A stretch of 5,590 nucleotides of DNA from contig JAFYUG010000405.1 in the NCBI GenBank assembly GCA_017558545.1, positions 1 through 5,590 of the forward strand, read 5' to 3'. The notes beneath the pieces were generated by a model. That model was not told where the DNA came from. It saw only the letters and a list, made by a program, of their open reading frames with translations, and ran no database searches. Positions 1-4,550 of the stretch are shown here, one piece after another. Position 1 is the stretch's first letter. Every line of letters starts with the position of its first letter. A program made the position numbers and the translations under genes. Origin of the DNA: Oscillospiraceae bacterium. Its GTDB lineage: Bacteria; Bacillota; Clostridia; Oscillospirales; Oscillospiraceae.

Positions 1-13
1 CTGTGTTCGCCCG
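1..13 (+). repeat. Partial GTAGGGG...CCCG hairpin repeat (window-edge fragment)
   Basis: These bases are identical to the 3' part of the complete repeat unit at 5495-5518 (CTGTGTTCGCCCG). The 5' half would lie outside the window. It is followed directly by an inverted unit of the same family. Confidence 0.6.
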
Positions 14-37
14 CGGACGAGCAATGCTCGCCCCTAC
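14..37 (-). repeat. GTAGGGG...CCG hairpin repeat, inverted copy
   Basis: Read on the minus strand, this 24-base unit starts GTAGGGG and ends TCCG, like the units at 228-253, 5464-5490 and 5495-5518. Inside it, GGGCGAGCA pairs with TGCTCGTCC around a single T, with one G-T wobble. The arm sequence differs from its relatives but the pairing is kept. Confidence 0.6.
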
Positions 38-45
38 GGTGTGAA

Positions 46-108
46 TTTAAAGCCCCCCTTTTCAAGGGGGGGGGAAGCCTTGCAAAGCAAGGCAGGGGGG
101 ATAAAGCT
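46..108 (+). repeat. C-run/G-run double-hairpin repeat, copy 1
   Basis: The element begins TTTAAAG. It continues with a hairpin of CCCCCCTT and AAGGGGGG, then a second hairpin GCCTTGC-aaa-GCAAGGC (77-93), and closes with GGGGGGATAAAGCT. It is identical to 5526-5585 except for the first G run, which is nine here and six there. It faces a diverged inverted relative at 145-200. This is a non-coding intergenic repeat. Whether it is mobile, structural or transcribed cannot be seen here. Confidence 0.75.
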
Positions 109-144
109 GAAAAATAGCTTGTATTTAAGTTATGCGTAATCCTT

Positions 145-200
145 AGCCTTATCCCCCAGTCACCTTCGGTGCCAGCCCCCTTGAGAAGGGGGCCTTTAAA
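145..200 (-). repeat. C-run/G-run double-hairpin repeat, inverted variant
   Basis: On the minus strand it has the same frame as the copy at 46-108: TTTAAAG, a C-run/G-run hairpin (GCCCCCTT-gag-AAGGGGGC at 175-193 on the plus strand), a central small hairpin, then GGGGGATAAGGCT. The central module is unrelated in sequence (CACC-ttc-GGTG on the plus strand instead of GCCTTGC-aaa-GCAAGGC). With copy 1 it forms an inverted pair separated by about 36 bases. Confidence 0.65.
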
Positions 201-227
201 GGCGAAATCTTGGTTTTCCGCGCAGCC

Positions 228-253
228 GTAGGGGACGGCGTCCCGACGTCCCG
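228..253 (+). repeat. GTAGGGG...CCCG hairpin repeat
   Basis: This 26-base unit starts GTAGGGG and ends TCCCG. Its stem is GGGACG (232-237) with CGTCCC (247-252) around the loop GCGTCCCGA. The loop nearly matches that of the unit at 5464-5490 although the stem differs. GGGACG could also pair with CGTCCC at 239-244. Confidence 0.6.
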
Positions 254-256
254 TTT

Positions 257-300
257 GTAGGGGCTACGGATTGCCACAGCGCCTGCGGCGCTTCGCAAGG
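257..300 (+). repeat. GTAGGGG start joined to a CGGATTGCC...GCAAGG hairpin repeat
   Basis: It starts with GTAGGGG, three bases after the previous unit, then runs into a different hairpin: TTGC-cac-AGCGCC-tgc-GGCGCT-tc-GCAA (271-298). The outer and inner stems are perfect. It looks like a composite of two short intergenic repeat types. It lies just downstream of the minus-strand gene's terminator. Confidence 0.5.
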
Positions 301-311
301 ACAAAAAGTAA

Positions 312-341
312 AAGCCCATTCCGAAACCTCGGAATGGGCTT
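312..341 (-). terminator. Intrinsic terminator of the ATPase gene
   Basis: AAGCCCATTCCG (312-323) pairs perfectly with CGGAATGGGCTT (330-341), with one further A-T pair possible inside. Read on the minus strand, the stem is followed by TTTTACTTTTT. It starts 25 bases past the ATPase stop codon, so it should end that transcript before the repeat cluster at 1-300. Confidence 0.9.
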
Positions 342-366
342 AATATACTTATTTATAATATGTATC

Positions 367-1572
367 TTACTTCTCCAGGTTATTGCCGTTCTTATCGAAG
401 ACGTGGCAGGCGTTGCCGCCGAAGTCGAAGAAGATTTCCTCGCCATACTTGAAGCCGGTAATGCCGCGGTCGATCATCTTCATGGTGGAAACGATGATAA
501 CAACATCCTTGCCGCCTGCGTTGGCGTGGAGGTGAACTTCGCTGCCCATCATTTCGCTGACGTCAACGGTGGCGCGGTTGGCGTTCTCGCCGCTATCGCT
601 GAGGCGGACGTGGTTGGGACGAACACCCAGAGTGATATCCTGAGGCTCTACGCCATTGGCAAGGAGCTTGGCCTGCTTCTCTTCGCTGAGCTCAATCTTC
701 ATAGCGTCGAAGTATACGAAATACTTGCCGTCTTCCTTAGCCAGCTTTGCGTCGAAGAAGTTCATCTGGGGCATGCCGATGAAGCCTGCAACGAACAGGT
801 TGGCGGGATGATCGTAAACTTCCTGAGGAGTGCCGATCTGCTGAATGAAGCCATCCTTCATGATGACGATGCGATCGCCAAGGGTCATAGCCTCGGTCTG
901 GTCGTGGGTAACATAGATGAAGGTGGTGTCAATCTGCTGGCGGAGCTTGATGATCTCTGCGCGCATCTGGTTGCGGAGCTTGGCATCAAGGTTACTTAGG
1001 GGCTCGTCCATCAGCAGAACCTTGGGCTCGCGGACGATAGCACGGCCGATGGCAACGCGCTGGCGCTGGCCGCCGGAGAGAGCCTTGGGCTTGCGCTCCA
1101 GATACTGGGTGATGTCCAGAGTTTCGGCAGCGGCGCGAACGCGCTTGTCGATTTCCTCTTTGCTCATCTTGCGCAGCTTCAGGGGGAATGCCATATTTTC
1201 ATAAACGCTCATGTGGGGGTAAAGTGCGTAGCTCTGGAAGACCATGGCGATGTCACGGTCCTTGGGCTCTACATCGTTGACAAGGCGGTCGTCGATGTAA
1301 AGCTCGCCTTCGCTGATGGTCTCAAGGCCTGCGACCATGCGGAGAGTGGTGGACTTACCGCAGCCGGAGGGACCGACCAGAACGATGAATTCCTTGTCGG
1401 CGATCTCGAGGTTGAATTCCTGCACGGCTACAACGCCCTGCTCGGTGATCTGAAGGTTTACCTTCTCTTCATTGGGGTCAATGGGGGCAGCTTCCTTCTT
1501 AGCCTTCTTGGGCTTTTCGCCGCCGGAGTGGGGGTAGATCTTCTTTACGTTTTTCAGGCTCAGACTTGCCAT
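367..1572 (-). CDS. ugpC: CUT1-type sugar ABC transporter ATP-binding protein (MsmX/UgpC/MalK-like)
   Basis: This 401-residue cytoplasmic ATPase should power sugar uptake through the permease pair encoded divergently. All ATPase motifs are present: Walker A GPSGCGKST (67-75), Q-loop Q113, signature LSGGQ (165-169), Walker B VLLMDE with catalytic E190, D-loop SNLD (193-196) and H-loop H223. The region from about 275 onward fits the TOBE-like regulatory domain of the MalK/UgpC/MsmX family. The family is usually about 360-380 residues. The extra length lies largely in a lysine-rich charged insert at about 15-46, between the first strand (SLKNVKKIYP) and the segment before Walker A. The start at 1572 is the only good one: a TAA stop lies in frame two codons upstream, and MASLSLKN is a typical family N-terminus. 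No Shine-Dalgarno lies close to it, and the best one is about 123 bases upstream. MsmX-like ATPases may serve several importers, so a partner outside the window is possible. The symbol is a family label; the substrate is unknown. Confidence 0.95.
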   Translation of the reverse strand: MASLSLKNVKKIYPHSGGEKPKKAKKEAAPIDPNEEKVNLQITEQGVVAVQEFNLEIADKEFIVLVGPSGCGKSTTLRMVAGLETISEGELYIDDRLVNDVEPKDRDIAMVFQSYALYPHMSVYENMAFPLKLRKMSKEEIDKRVRAAAETLDITQYLERKPKALSGGQRQRVAIGRAIVREPKVLLMDEPLSNLDAKLRNQMRAEIIKLRQQIDTTFIYVTHDQTEAMTLGDRIVIMKDGFIQQIGTPQEVYDHPANLFVAGFIGMPQMNFFDAKLAKEDGKYFVYFDAMKIELSEEKQAKLLANGVEPQDITLGVRPNHVRLSDSGENANRATVDVSEMMGSEVHLHANAGGKDVVIIVSTMKMIDRGITGFKYGEEIFFDFGGNACHVFDKNGNNLEK

Positions 1573-1577
1573 ACTTT

Positions 1578-1689
1578 ACCGGCTCTGACGCCCCGGCCTC
1601 TGCCTTGGAGCGCCTCGTCATGGAAGAGCAAAACCTCCATGACCTTACGGCAGGTCTCCACACTGCCGCACCGCAAGCCGCTGCGGTAA
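1578..1689 (-). other. Structured segment of about 112 bp inserted between the Shine-Dalgarno and start codon of the ATPase gene
   Basis: The segment is bracketed by the direct repeat ACTTT (1573-1577 and 1690-1694, plus strand). Deleting one repeat plus the segment leaves GGAGGAAAAGTATG on the minus strand, a normal ribosome site and start. Its edges form an inverted repeat, TTTACCG (1575-1581) with CGGTAAA (1684-1690). Inside are three consecutive perfect hairpins: GTCATGGA/TCCATGAC (1617-1624 with 1636-1643), CGGCAG/CTGCCG (1648-1653 with 1663-1668) and ACCGCA/TGCGGT (1670-1675 with 1682-1687). It is GC-rich in an AT-rich intergenic region. It could be a small MITE-like insertion or a structured leader RNA. 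It is too short to encode a transposase. Confidence 0.55.
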
Positions 1690-1695
1690 ACTTTT

Positions 1696-1700
1696 CCTCC
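1696..1700 (-). promoter_or_regulatory. Displaced Shine-Dalgarno of the ATPase gene
   Basis: The minus strand reads AAAGGAGGAAAAG here, the best ribosome site upstream of the ATPase. No ATG, GTG or TTG lies within normal distance, and the start codon at 1572 is about 123 bases away. It would work only if the intervening segment folds, or it is a remnant of the original site. Confidence 0.6.
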
Positions 1701-1705
1701 TTTTA

Positions 1706-1751
1706 TCGTCTTCGGGGCCTATTGAAATGGAGTAGACAGCCGAAGCGACGA
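1706..1751 (-). promoter_or_regulatory. Leader stem-loop upstream of the ATPase ribosome site
   Basis: TCGTCTTCGG (1706-1715) can pair with CCGAAGCGACGA (1740-1751) apart from a two-base GC bulge, enclosing a 24-base loop. In the ATPase transcript it would sit just 5' of the Shine-Dalgarno at 1696-1700. A regulatory role is inference. No known riboswitch class is recognised. Confidence 0.35.
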
Positions 1752-1756
1752 ATTAG

Positions 1757-1777
1757 ATGAGCGTATAATACGCTTAT
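1757..1777. promoter_or_regulatory. Palindrome over the predicted ATPase transcription start (possible operator)
   Basis: AGCGTAT (1760-1766) and ATACGCT (1768-1774) are perfect inverted arms around a single A, with two further matching pairs outside one mismatch. It starts about 7 bases downstream of the minus-strand -10 box, where a bound repressor would block the promoter. It could also act as a 5' hairpin in the transcript. Confidence 0.45.
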
Positions 1778-1781
1778 AGTA

Positions 1782-1811
1782 ATTATAAGACCATACCCGC
1801 GCCTATTGCAA
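1782..1811 (-). promoter_or_regulatory. Sigma-A-type promoter of the ATPase gene
   Basis: On the minus strand, -35 TTGCAA (1811-1806) is followed after 18 bases by a perfect -10 TATAAT (1787-1782). Transcription would start near 1775, giving a leader of about 200 bases. No other comparable promoter was found between here and the ATPase start. Confidence 0.65.
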
Positions 1812-1961
1812 GAAATTTTTCGCATTTTCCCCTATAAATTTCGCTGATTTTCCGCTATTTTTGGTCTGTTAAGTTTTCGTCAAGACTGTCCGCGACGCAC
1901 GGACACGCGTCCGCACAGCATTCATCGTTTTTACCTGATAAAGAGTGTAGAAGATTTCCCT

Positions 1962-1979
1962 GAAAATACTAGTTTTTTC
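1962..1979. promoter_or_regulatory. AT-rich palindrome centred on ACTAGT
   Basis: GAAAATACT and AGTTTTTTC form an 18-base inverted repeat with one mismatched pair. It lies in the intergenic region between the two divergent promoters, about 95 bases upstream of the plus-strand -35. It may be a protein-binding site. In AT-rich DNA the sequence alone is weak evidence. Confidence 0.25.
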
Positions 1980-2005
1980 CTTATTTTCGACGTTTTCCGA
2001 AGTTG

Positions 2006-2019
2006 CGGAAACGTTTCCG
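2006..2019. promoter_or_regulatory. CG-centred palindrome CGGAAACGTTTCCG, likely LacI-family operator
   Basis: This is a perfect 14-base palindrome with a central CG step, the hallmark of operators bound by LacI-family sugar regulators. It agrees partly with the CcpA cre pattern (G.AA.CG.T..C), lacking the outer T and A. A related half-site, CGTTTTCCG, lies at 1991-1999. The site sits about 55 bases upstream of the plus -35 box and about 230 bases from the minus promoter. It is therefore better placed for activation, looping or shared control than for direct blocking. The cognate regulator is not in the window. Confidence 0.55.
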
Positions 2020-2073
2020 GAACAAAATTTTTTGTGCAAACTAACCAAATTACTCGGGCAAAACCTTCTTTCA

Positions 2074-2102
2074 TTGACTTTATTAGCAAAAAATAGTATA
2101 TT
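2074..2102 (+). promoter_or_regulatory. Sigma-A-type promoter of the transporter operon
   Basis: TTGACT (2074-2079) and TATATT (2097-2102) are separated by exactly 17 bases, each one base off consensus. Transcription would start near 2109, leaving a leader of about 60 bases before the binding-protein gene. Confidence 0.8.
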
Positions 2103-2114
2103 AAATAGGTAAAC

Positions 2115-2140
2115 GTGGGCGCAGGCGTTATTGCGCCCAC
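2115..2140 (+). promoter_or_regulatory. 5' leader hairpin of the transporter operon
   Basis: GTGGGCGCA (2115-2123) pairs perfectly with TGCGCCCAC (2132-2140) around an 8-base loop. It starts about 6 bases after the predicted transcription start and ends 14 bases before the ribosome site. It leaves AGGAGG free and has no T run, so it looks like a 5' stabilising or regulatory hairpin rather than a terminator. Confidence 0.5.
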
Positions 2141-2169
2141 TCAACGAAAATTTTAGGAGGATACCACCA

Positions 2170-3396
2170 ATGAACATGAAAAAGATCATCGCTCTTGTCC
2201 TCGTAGTCGTTATGCTCGTCGCTCTTTGCGCCGGCTGCGGCAAGGATGAGAAGGTCAGCCTCGACGTAGTCGTTGCTGAGTACGGCCAGAACACCGCCGC
2301 ATGGTGGAAGCAGTTCGAGGCTGATTTTGAAGCTGCTTATGAAAACGTAGACCTCGTTATCGACGTTGTTTCCTGGAACGACATCACCACCAAGGTCAAC
2401 ACCCGCATCGGTAACAACGATGCTCCCGACATCCTGAACATCGACTCTTTCGCTGACTATCAGGCTGCCGGTCTGCTCCTCCCCGCTCAGGATTACATCT
2501 CTGAGACCACCTATGCAAAGTTCTACCAGTCCTTCCTGGATCAGAGCGTTGTTGACGGCACCGTATGGGCTGTTCCCGACCTCGCTTCCTGCCGCGCTAT
2601 GTACTACAACAAGGACATCCTTGATGCTGCCGGCGTTGCTGTTCCCACCACTTTTGATGAGCTGGTCGCTGCTTGCGAAGCCATCAAGGCTTATGATCCC
2701 TCCATCTATCCCTGGGGCGTTGACATGACCACCGACGAAGGCCAGGCTTGCTTCGCTTACTACATCTGGAACAACGGCGGCGACTTCACCGACGCTGAAG
2801 GCAACTGGACTCTCAACGATCCCAAGAACGTTGAAGCTATCGAGTTCATCGTTGGCATGGTCAAGGACGGCCTCACCAACTCTGACCCCGCTACCGAGAC
2901 CCGCTATGTAAACCAGGATATGTTCGGCGCTGGCAAGGTTGCCATGATGATCGGACCCAACTCCATCCCCACCTACATCGCTGACGGCGGCTACTCCGTC
3001 AACTGGGGCGTTGCCGGTATCCCCGCTTCCACCGGTAACTCCATCGCTCACGGCGTTATGGACCGCTTCATGACCTTCGATAACGACTACACCGAAGAGC
3101 AGATGGCAGCTATCACTGCTTTCTATGATTTCTTCTATGAGGATGCTCGTTACTCTGCATGGGTTATGATGGAAGGCTTCCTCCCCGCTACCTCTGCCGG
3201 TGGCGAGGCTATGGCTGCTGCTGACCCCGCAAACGCTGCATGGATCGAAATCGTTGGCACCGCTAAGTTCTATCCCCAGTCCAAGGCTGAGTGGGCAGAC
3301 GTTAAGACCGGCGTTATCGAAGTAGAGCAGGCTGCTCTCCAGGGCGGCGACGTTCAGGGTCTCCTTGACGCTCTCCAGGCTGAAATCGCTGGCTAA
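2170..3396 (+). CDS. ABC transporter extracellular sugar-binding lipoprotein (family 1, CUT1)
   Basis: This 408-residue lipoprotein should capture a sugar or oligosaccharide outside the membrane and pass it to the two permeases encoded next. Residues 1-22 are a lipoprotein signal: a short MNMKK charged start, a hydrophobic stretch, then CAGC with C23 as the expected lipidated cysteine. Position -3 is Cys rather than the usual Leu. The mature part has features typical of family 1 binding proteins: AAWWKQFEADFEAAY near the N-terminus, NDAPDILNID, an internal GTVWAVPDLASCRAMYYNKDIL segment (the first-contact region of the fold) and PTTFDELVAAC. Length is normal for the family. The start at 2170 follows AGGAGG (2155-2160) by 9 bases. 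An upstream in-frame TTG at 2131 lies within the leader hairpin and has no ribosome site. First gene of the operon, with its own promoter and leader. The ligand cannot be deduced. Confidence 0.95.
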   Translation: MNMKKIIALVLVVVMLVALCAGCGKDEKVSLDVVVAEYGQNTAAWWKQFEADFEAAYENVDLVIDVVSWNDITTKVNTRIGNNDAPDILNIDSFADYQAAGLLLPAQDYISETTYAKFYQSFLDQSVVDGTVWAVPDLASCRAMYYNKDILDAAGVAVPTTFDELVAACEAIKAYDPSIYPWGVDMTTDEGQACFAYYIWNNGGDFTDAEGNWTLNDPKNVEAIEFIVGMVKDGLTNSDPATETRYVNQDMFGAGKVAMMIGPNSIPTYIADGGYSVNWGVAGIPASTGNSIAHGVMDRFMTFDNDYTEEQMAAITAFYDFFYEDARYSAWVMMEGFLPATSAGGEAMAAADPANAAWIEIVGTAKFYPQSKAEWADVKTGVIEVEQAALQGGDVQGLLDALQAEIAG

Positions 3397-3435
3397 TTCC
3401 GGCATAAAAGCCTAATTCACTTAAAGCATTAGTCG

Positions 3436-3463
3436 ATGGGCAGGGCCTTTCGGCCCTGCCCAT
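3436..3463 (+). terminator. GC-rich hairpin after the binding-protein gene (partial terminator or mRNA stabiliser)
   Basis: ATGGGCAGGGCC (3436-3447) pairs perfectly over 12 bases with GGCCCTGCCCAT (3452-3463) around a TTTC loop, 40 bases after the stop codon. Only a short, interrupted T stretch follows, so termination is probably incomplete. Hairpins at this place in importer operons commonly keep binding-protein mRNA more abundant than permease mRNA. That role here is inference. Confidence 0.65.
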
Positions 3464-3484
3464 TTCACTATTATAATAATGTAT

Positions 3485-3546
3485 GCAGCCCCTTTCAAAG
3501 GGCGTGAACACAAAGCATTTATCCCCCGCCTTTTGAAAGCGGCTGC
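3485..3546. repeat. Imperfect 20-base inverted repeat between binding-protein and permease genes
   Basis: The arms at 3485-3504 and 3527-3546 match in 18 of 20 positions when one is reverse-complemented, around a 22-base spacer. One of the two mismatches would be a G-U pair in RNA. The minus strand carries a GGGGGATAAA string next to a CTTTCAAAAG hairpin core, recalling the repeats at 46-108 and 5526-5585. It may be a degenerate relative of them. In the operon mRNA it would form a second stem-loop between the two genes. Confidence 0.45.
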
Positions 3547-3592
3547 TGACAAAGTCGCTTTTACACACATTGCGTTTTTCCTAAATAAATTT

Positions 3593-3597
3593 GGAGG
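3593..3597 (+). promoter_or_regulatory. Ribosome binding site that fixes the TTG start of the first permease
   Basis: GGAGG lies 9 bases before the TTG at 3607. No in-frame ATG occurs until Met42, which lies inside the first membrane segment, so the TTG is the most reasonable start. Confidence 0.8.
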
Positions 3598-3606
3598 TAA
3601 GCAACC

Positions 3607-4548
3607 TTGAGTACCGTAACTCTCGAAAAGAAAGCTGCCAAAGAGCTTGACCCCAAGAAGCTGGCTGCCAGAAAAAGAATCTACCGCAAGGCAGAGCCTT
3701 ATATCTGGATCGCACCCAGCCTCATTTTGATGTGCGTATTCATCATCGTCCCCATCTTCTATGTTTTCGCCACCGCCTTCGGTAATGTCGATAAGTTCGG
3801 CCGCATTGACGGCTTCGGCGGACTTTCCAACTTCATCAATGTTCTTGATAACCCCGAAGTGGGCCGCGTATTCCTGAACACCATTGTCTGGACTGTTCTG
3901 GTTGTTGTTCTCTCCACCGTTTTGGGCTTCATCCTTGCTCTTATCCTCAATAACGAGTTTAAGGGACGCAAGATTGCCCGCGCCATCGTTGTTTTCCCCT
4001 GGGCAACCACTCTGGTTATTCAGGCAAGCGTTTGGAGCTTCATCATCAACAAGGACTACGGCGCACTGAACACCCTCCTCAAGACTTTGGGCATCATCCA
4101 GCAGAACATCGACTGGACCCCCACCCCCGAAGCCTTCTTCGCATGGGAAATCGCCTGCGGTATCTTTGTTACCATCCCCTTCGTCTGCTTCACCGTTCTT
4201 TCCGGTCTCCAGAGCATAGACTCCTCCCTCTACGAGGCATCCACCGTGGACGGCGCCGGTTATTGGAGCAAGCTTTTCAAGATCACCATTCCCCTTGTTA
4301 AGCCCAGCCTCACCGTAAGTACCGTTTTGAACATCATCTATGTTTTCAACTCCTTCCCCATTGTCTGGACCATGACCAAGGGCGACCCCGCCTACATGAC
4401 GGACACTCTGGTCACTTATCTCTATAAACTCAACTTCTATAACGGCAGACCCGGCGAGGCCGCGGCCATATCCGTCATAGGCTTCGTAATCCTTTTGGCC
4501 TGCGCCAGCCTCTACATGATTTCCACCCTGAAGAAAGGAGATGAGTGA
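3607..4548 (+). CDS. CUT1 sugar ABC transporter permease, MalF/UgpA-like
   Basis: This 313-residue inner-membrane protein forms one half of the sugar channel. After a charged cytoplasmic start (1-30, rich in Lys and Arg), six hydrophobic segments are seen at about 32-57, 88-115, 124-147, 178-200, 235-255 and 286-307. The cytoplasmic coupling loop that docks on the ATPase is at about 210-233: E210-A-S...D215-G216-A217...F224-x-I-x-I-P229, then P233. The usual EAA is EAS here. The segment TDTLVTYLYKLNF near 265-277 is typical of sugar permeases. It starts at TTG, about 210 bases after the binding-protein gene. Its stop is two bases before the second permease ATG, so the permeases are surely cotranscribed and probably translationally coupled. 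Substrate unknown. Confidence 0.93.
   Translation: MSTVTLEKKAAKELDPKKLAARKRIYRKAEPYIWIAPSLILMCVFIIVPIFYVFATAFGNVDKFGRIDGFGGLSNFINVLDNPEVGRVFLNTIVWTVLVVVLSTVLGFILALILNNEFKGRKIARAIVVFPWATTLVIQASVWSFIINKDYGALNTLLKTLGIIQQNIDWTPTPEAFFAWEIACGIFVTIPFVCFTVLSGLQSIDSSLYEASTVDGAGYWSKLFKITIPLVKPSLTVSTVLNIIYVFNSFPIVWTMTKGDPAYMTDTLVTYLYKLNFYNGRPGEAAAISVIGFVILLACASLYMISTLKKGDE
4534..4540 (+). promoter_or_regulatory. Ribosome binding site of the second permease, inside the first permease gene
   Basis: AAAGGAG overlaps the last codons of the upstream gene. It is 10 bases before the ATG at 4551 and 4 before a GTG at 4545 that overlaps the upstream stop. The GTG is too close for normal use, so ATG is preferred, though GTG would add only two residues. 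Confidence 0.6.
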
Positions 4549-4550
4549 TA

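Noticed and set aside
1..300. CRISPR array
   Set aside because: The repeats are few, vary in sequence and orientation, and lack regular unique spacers. They are structured intergenic repeats.
271..999. A 242-codon plus-strand frame opposite the ATPase gene
   Set aside because: It starts inside the repeat hairpin and runs through the ATPase terminator. The opposite strand encodes a complete ATPase with all motifs.
1566..1760. A 64-codon plus-strand frame across the inserted segment, product containing MEEQNLHDLTAGLH
   Set aside because: It is curious because it stays open across the segment, but it overlaps the ATPase start and has no ribosome site. The segment length is not a multiple of three, and the structure explains the sequence better. 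A coding role is not excluded if the element recurs with this frame kept.
1886..1918. GC-rich inverted repeats (GTCCG/CGGAC, GGACACGCGTCC) in the intergenic region
   Set aside because: Short and overlapping with several competing pairings, no T run and no promoter geometry. Too weak to call an operator or terminator.
1869..2294. Minus-strand frames of 69 and 141 codons in the divergent intergenic region
   Set aside because: They cross the plus promoter and leader, lack ribosome sites and have no recognisable content.
2128..3405. A 425-codon open frame on the minus strand opposite the binding-protein gene
   Set aside because: It is a shadow of strong codon bias in the sense gene. The sense product has a lipoprotein signal, ribosome site and family motifs, while the antisense product is acidic and low in complexity with no recognisable domain.
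3472..3477. TATAAT sequence upstream of the first permease as a promoter
   Set aside because: The correctly spaced -35 position falls in the preceding hairpin and has no TTGACA-like sequence, so an internal promoter is not supported.
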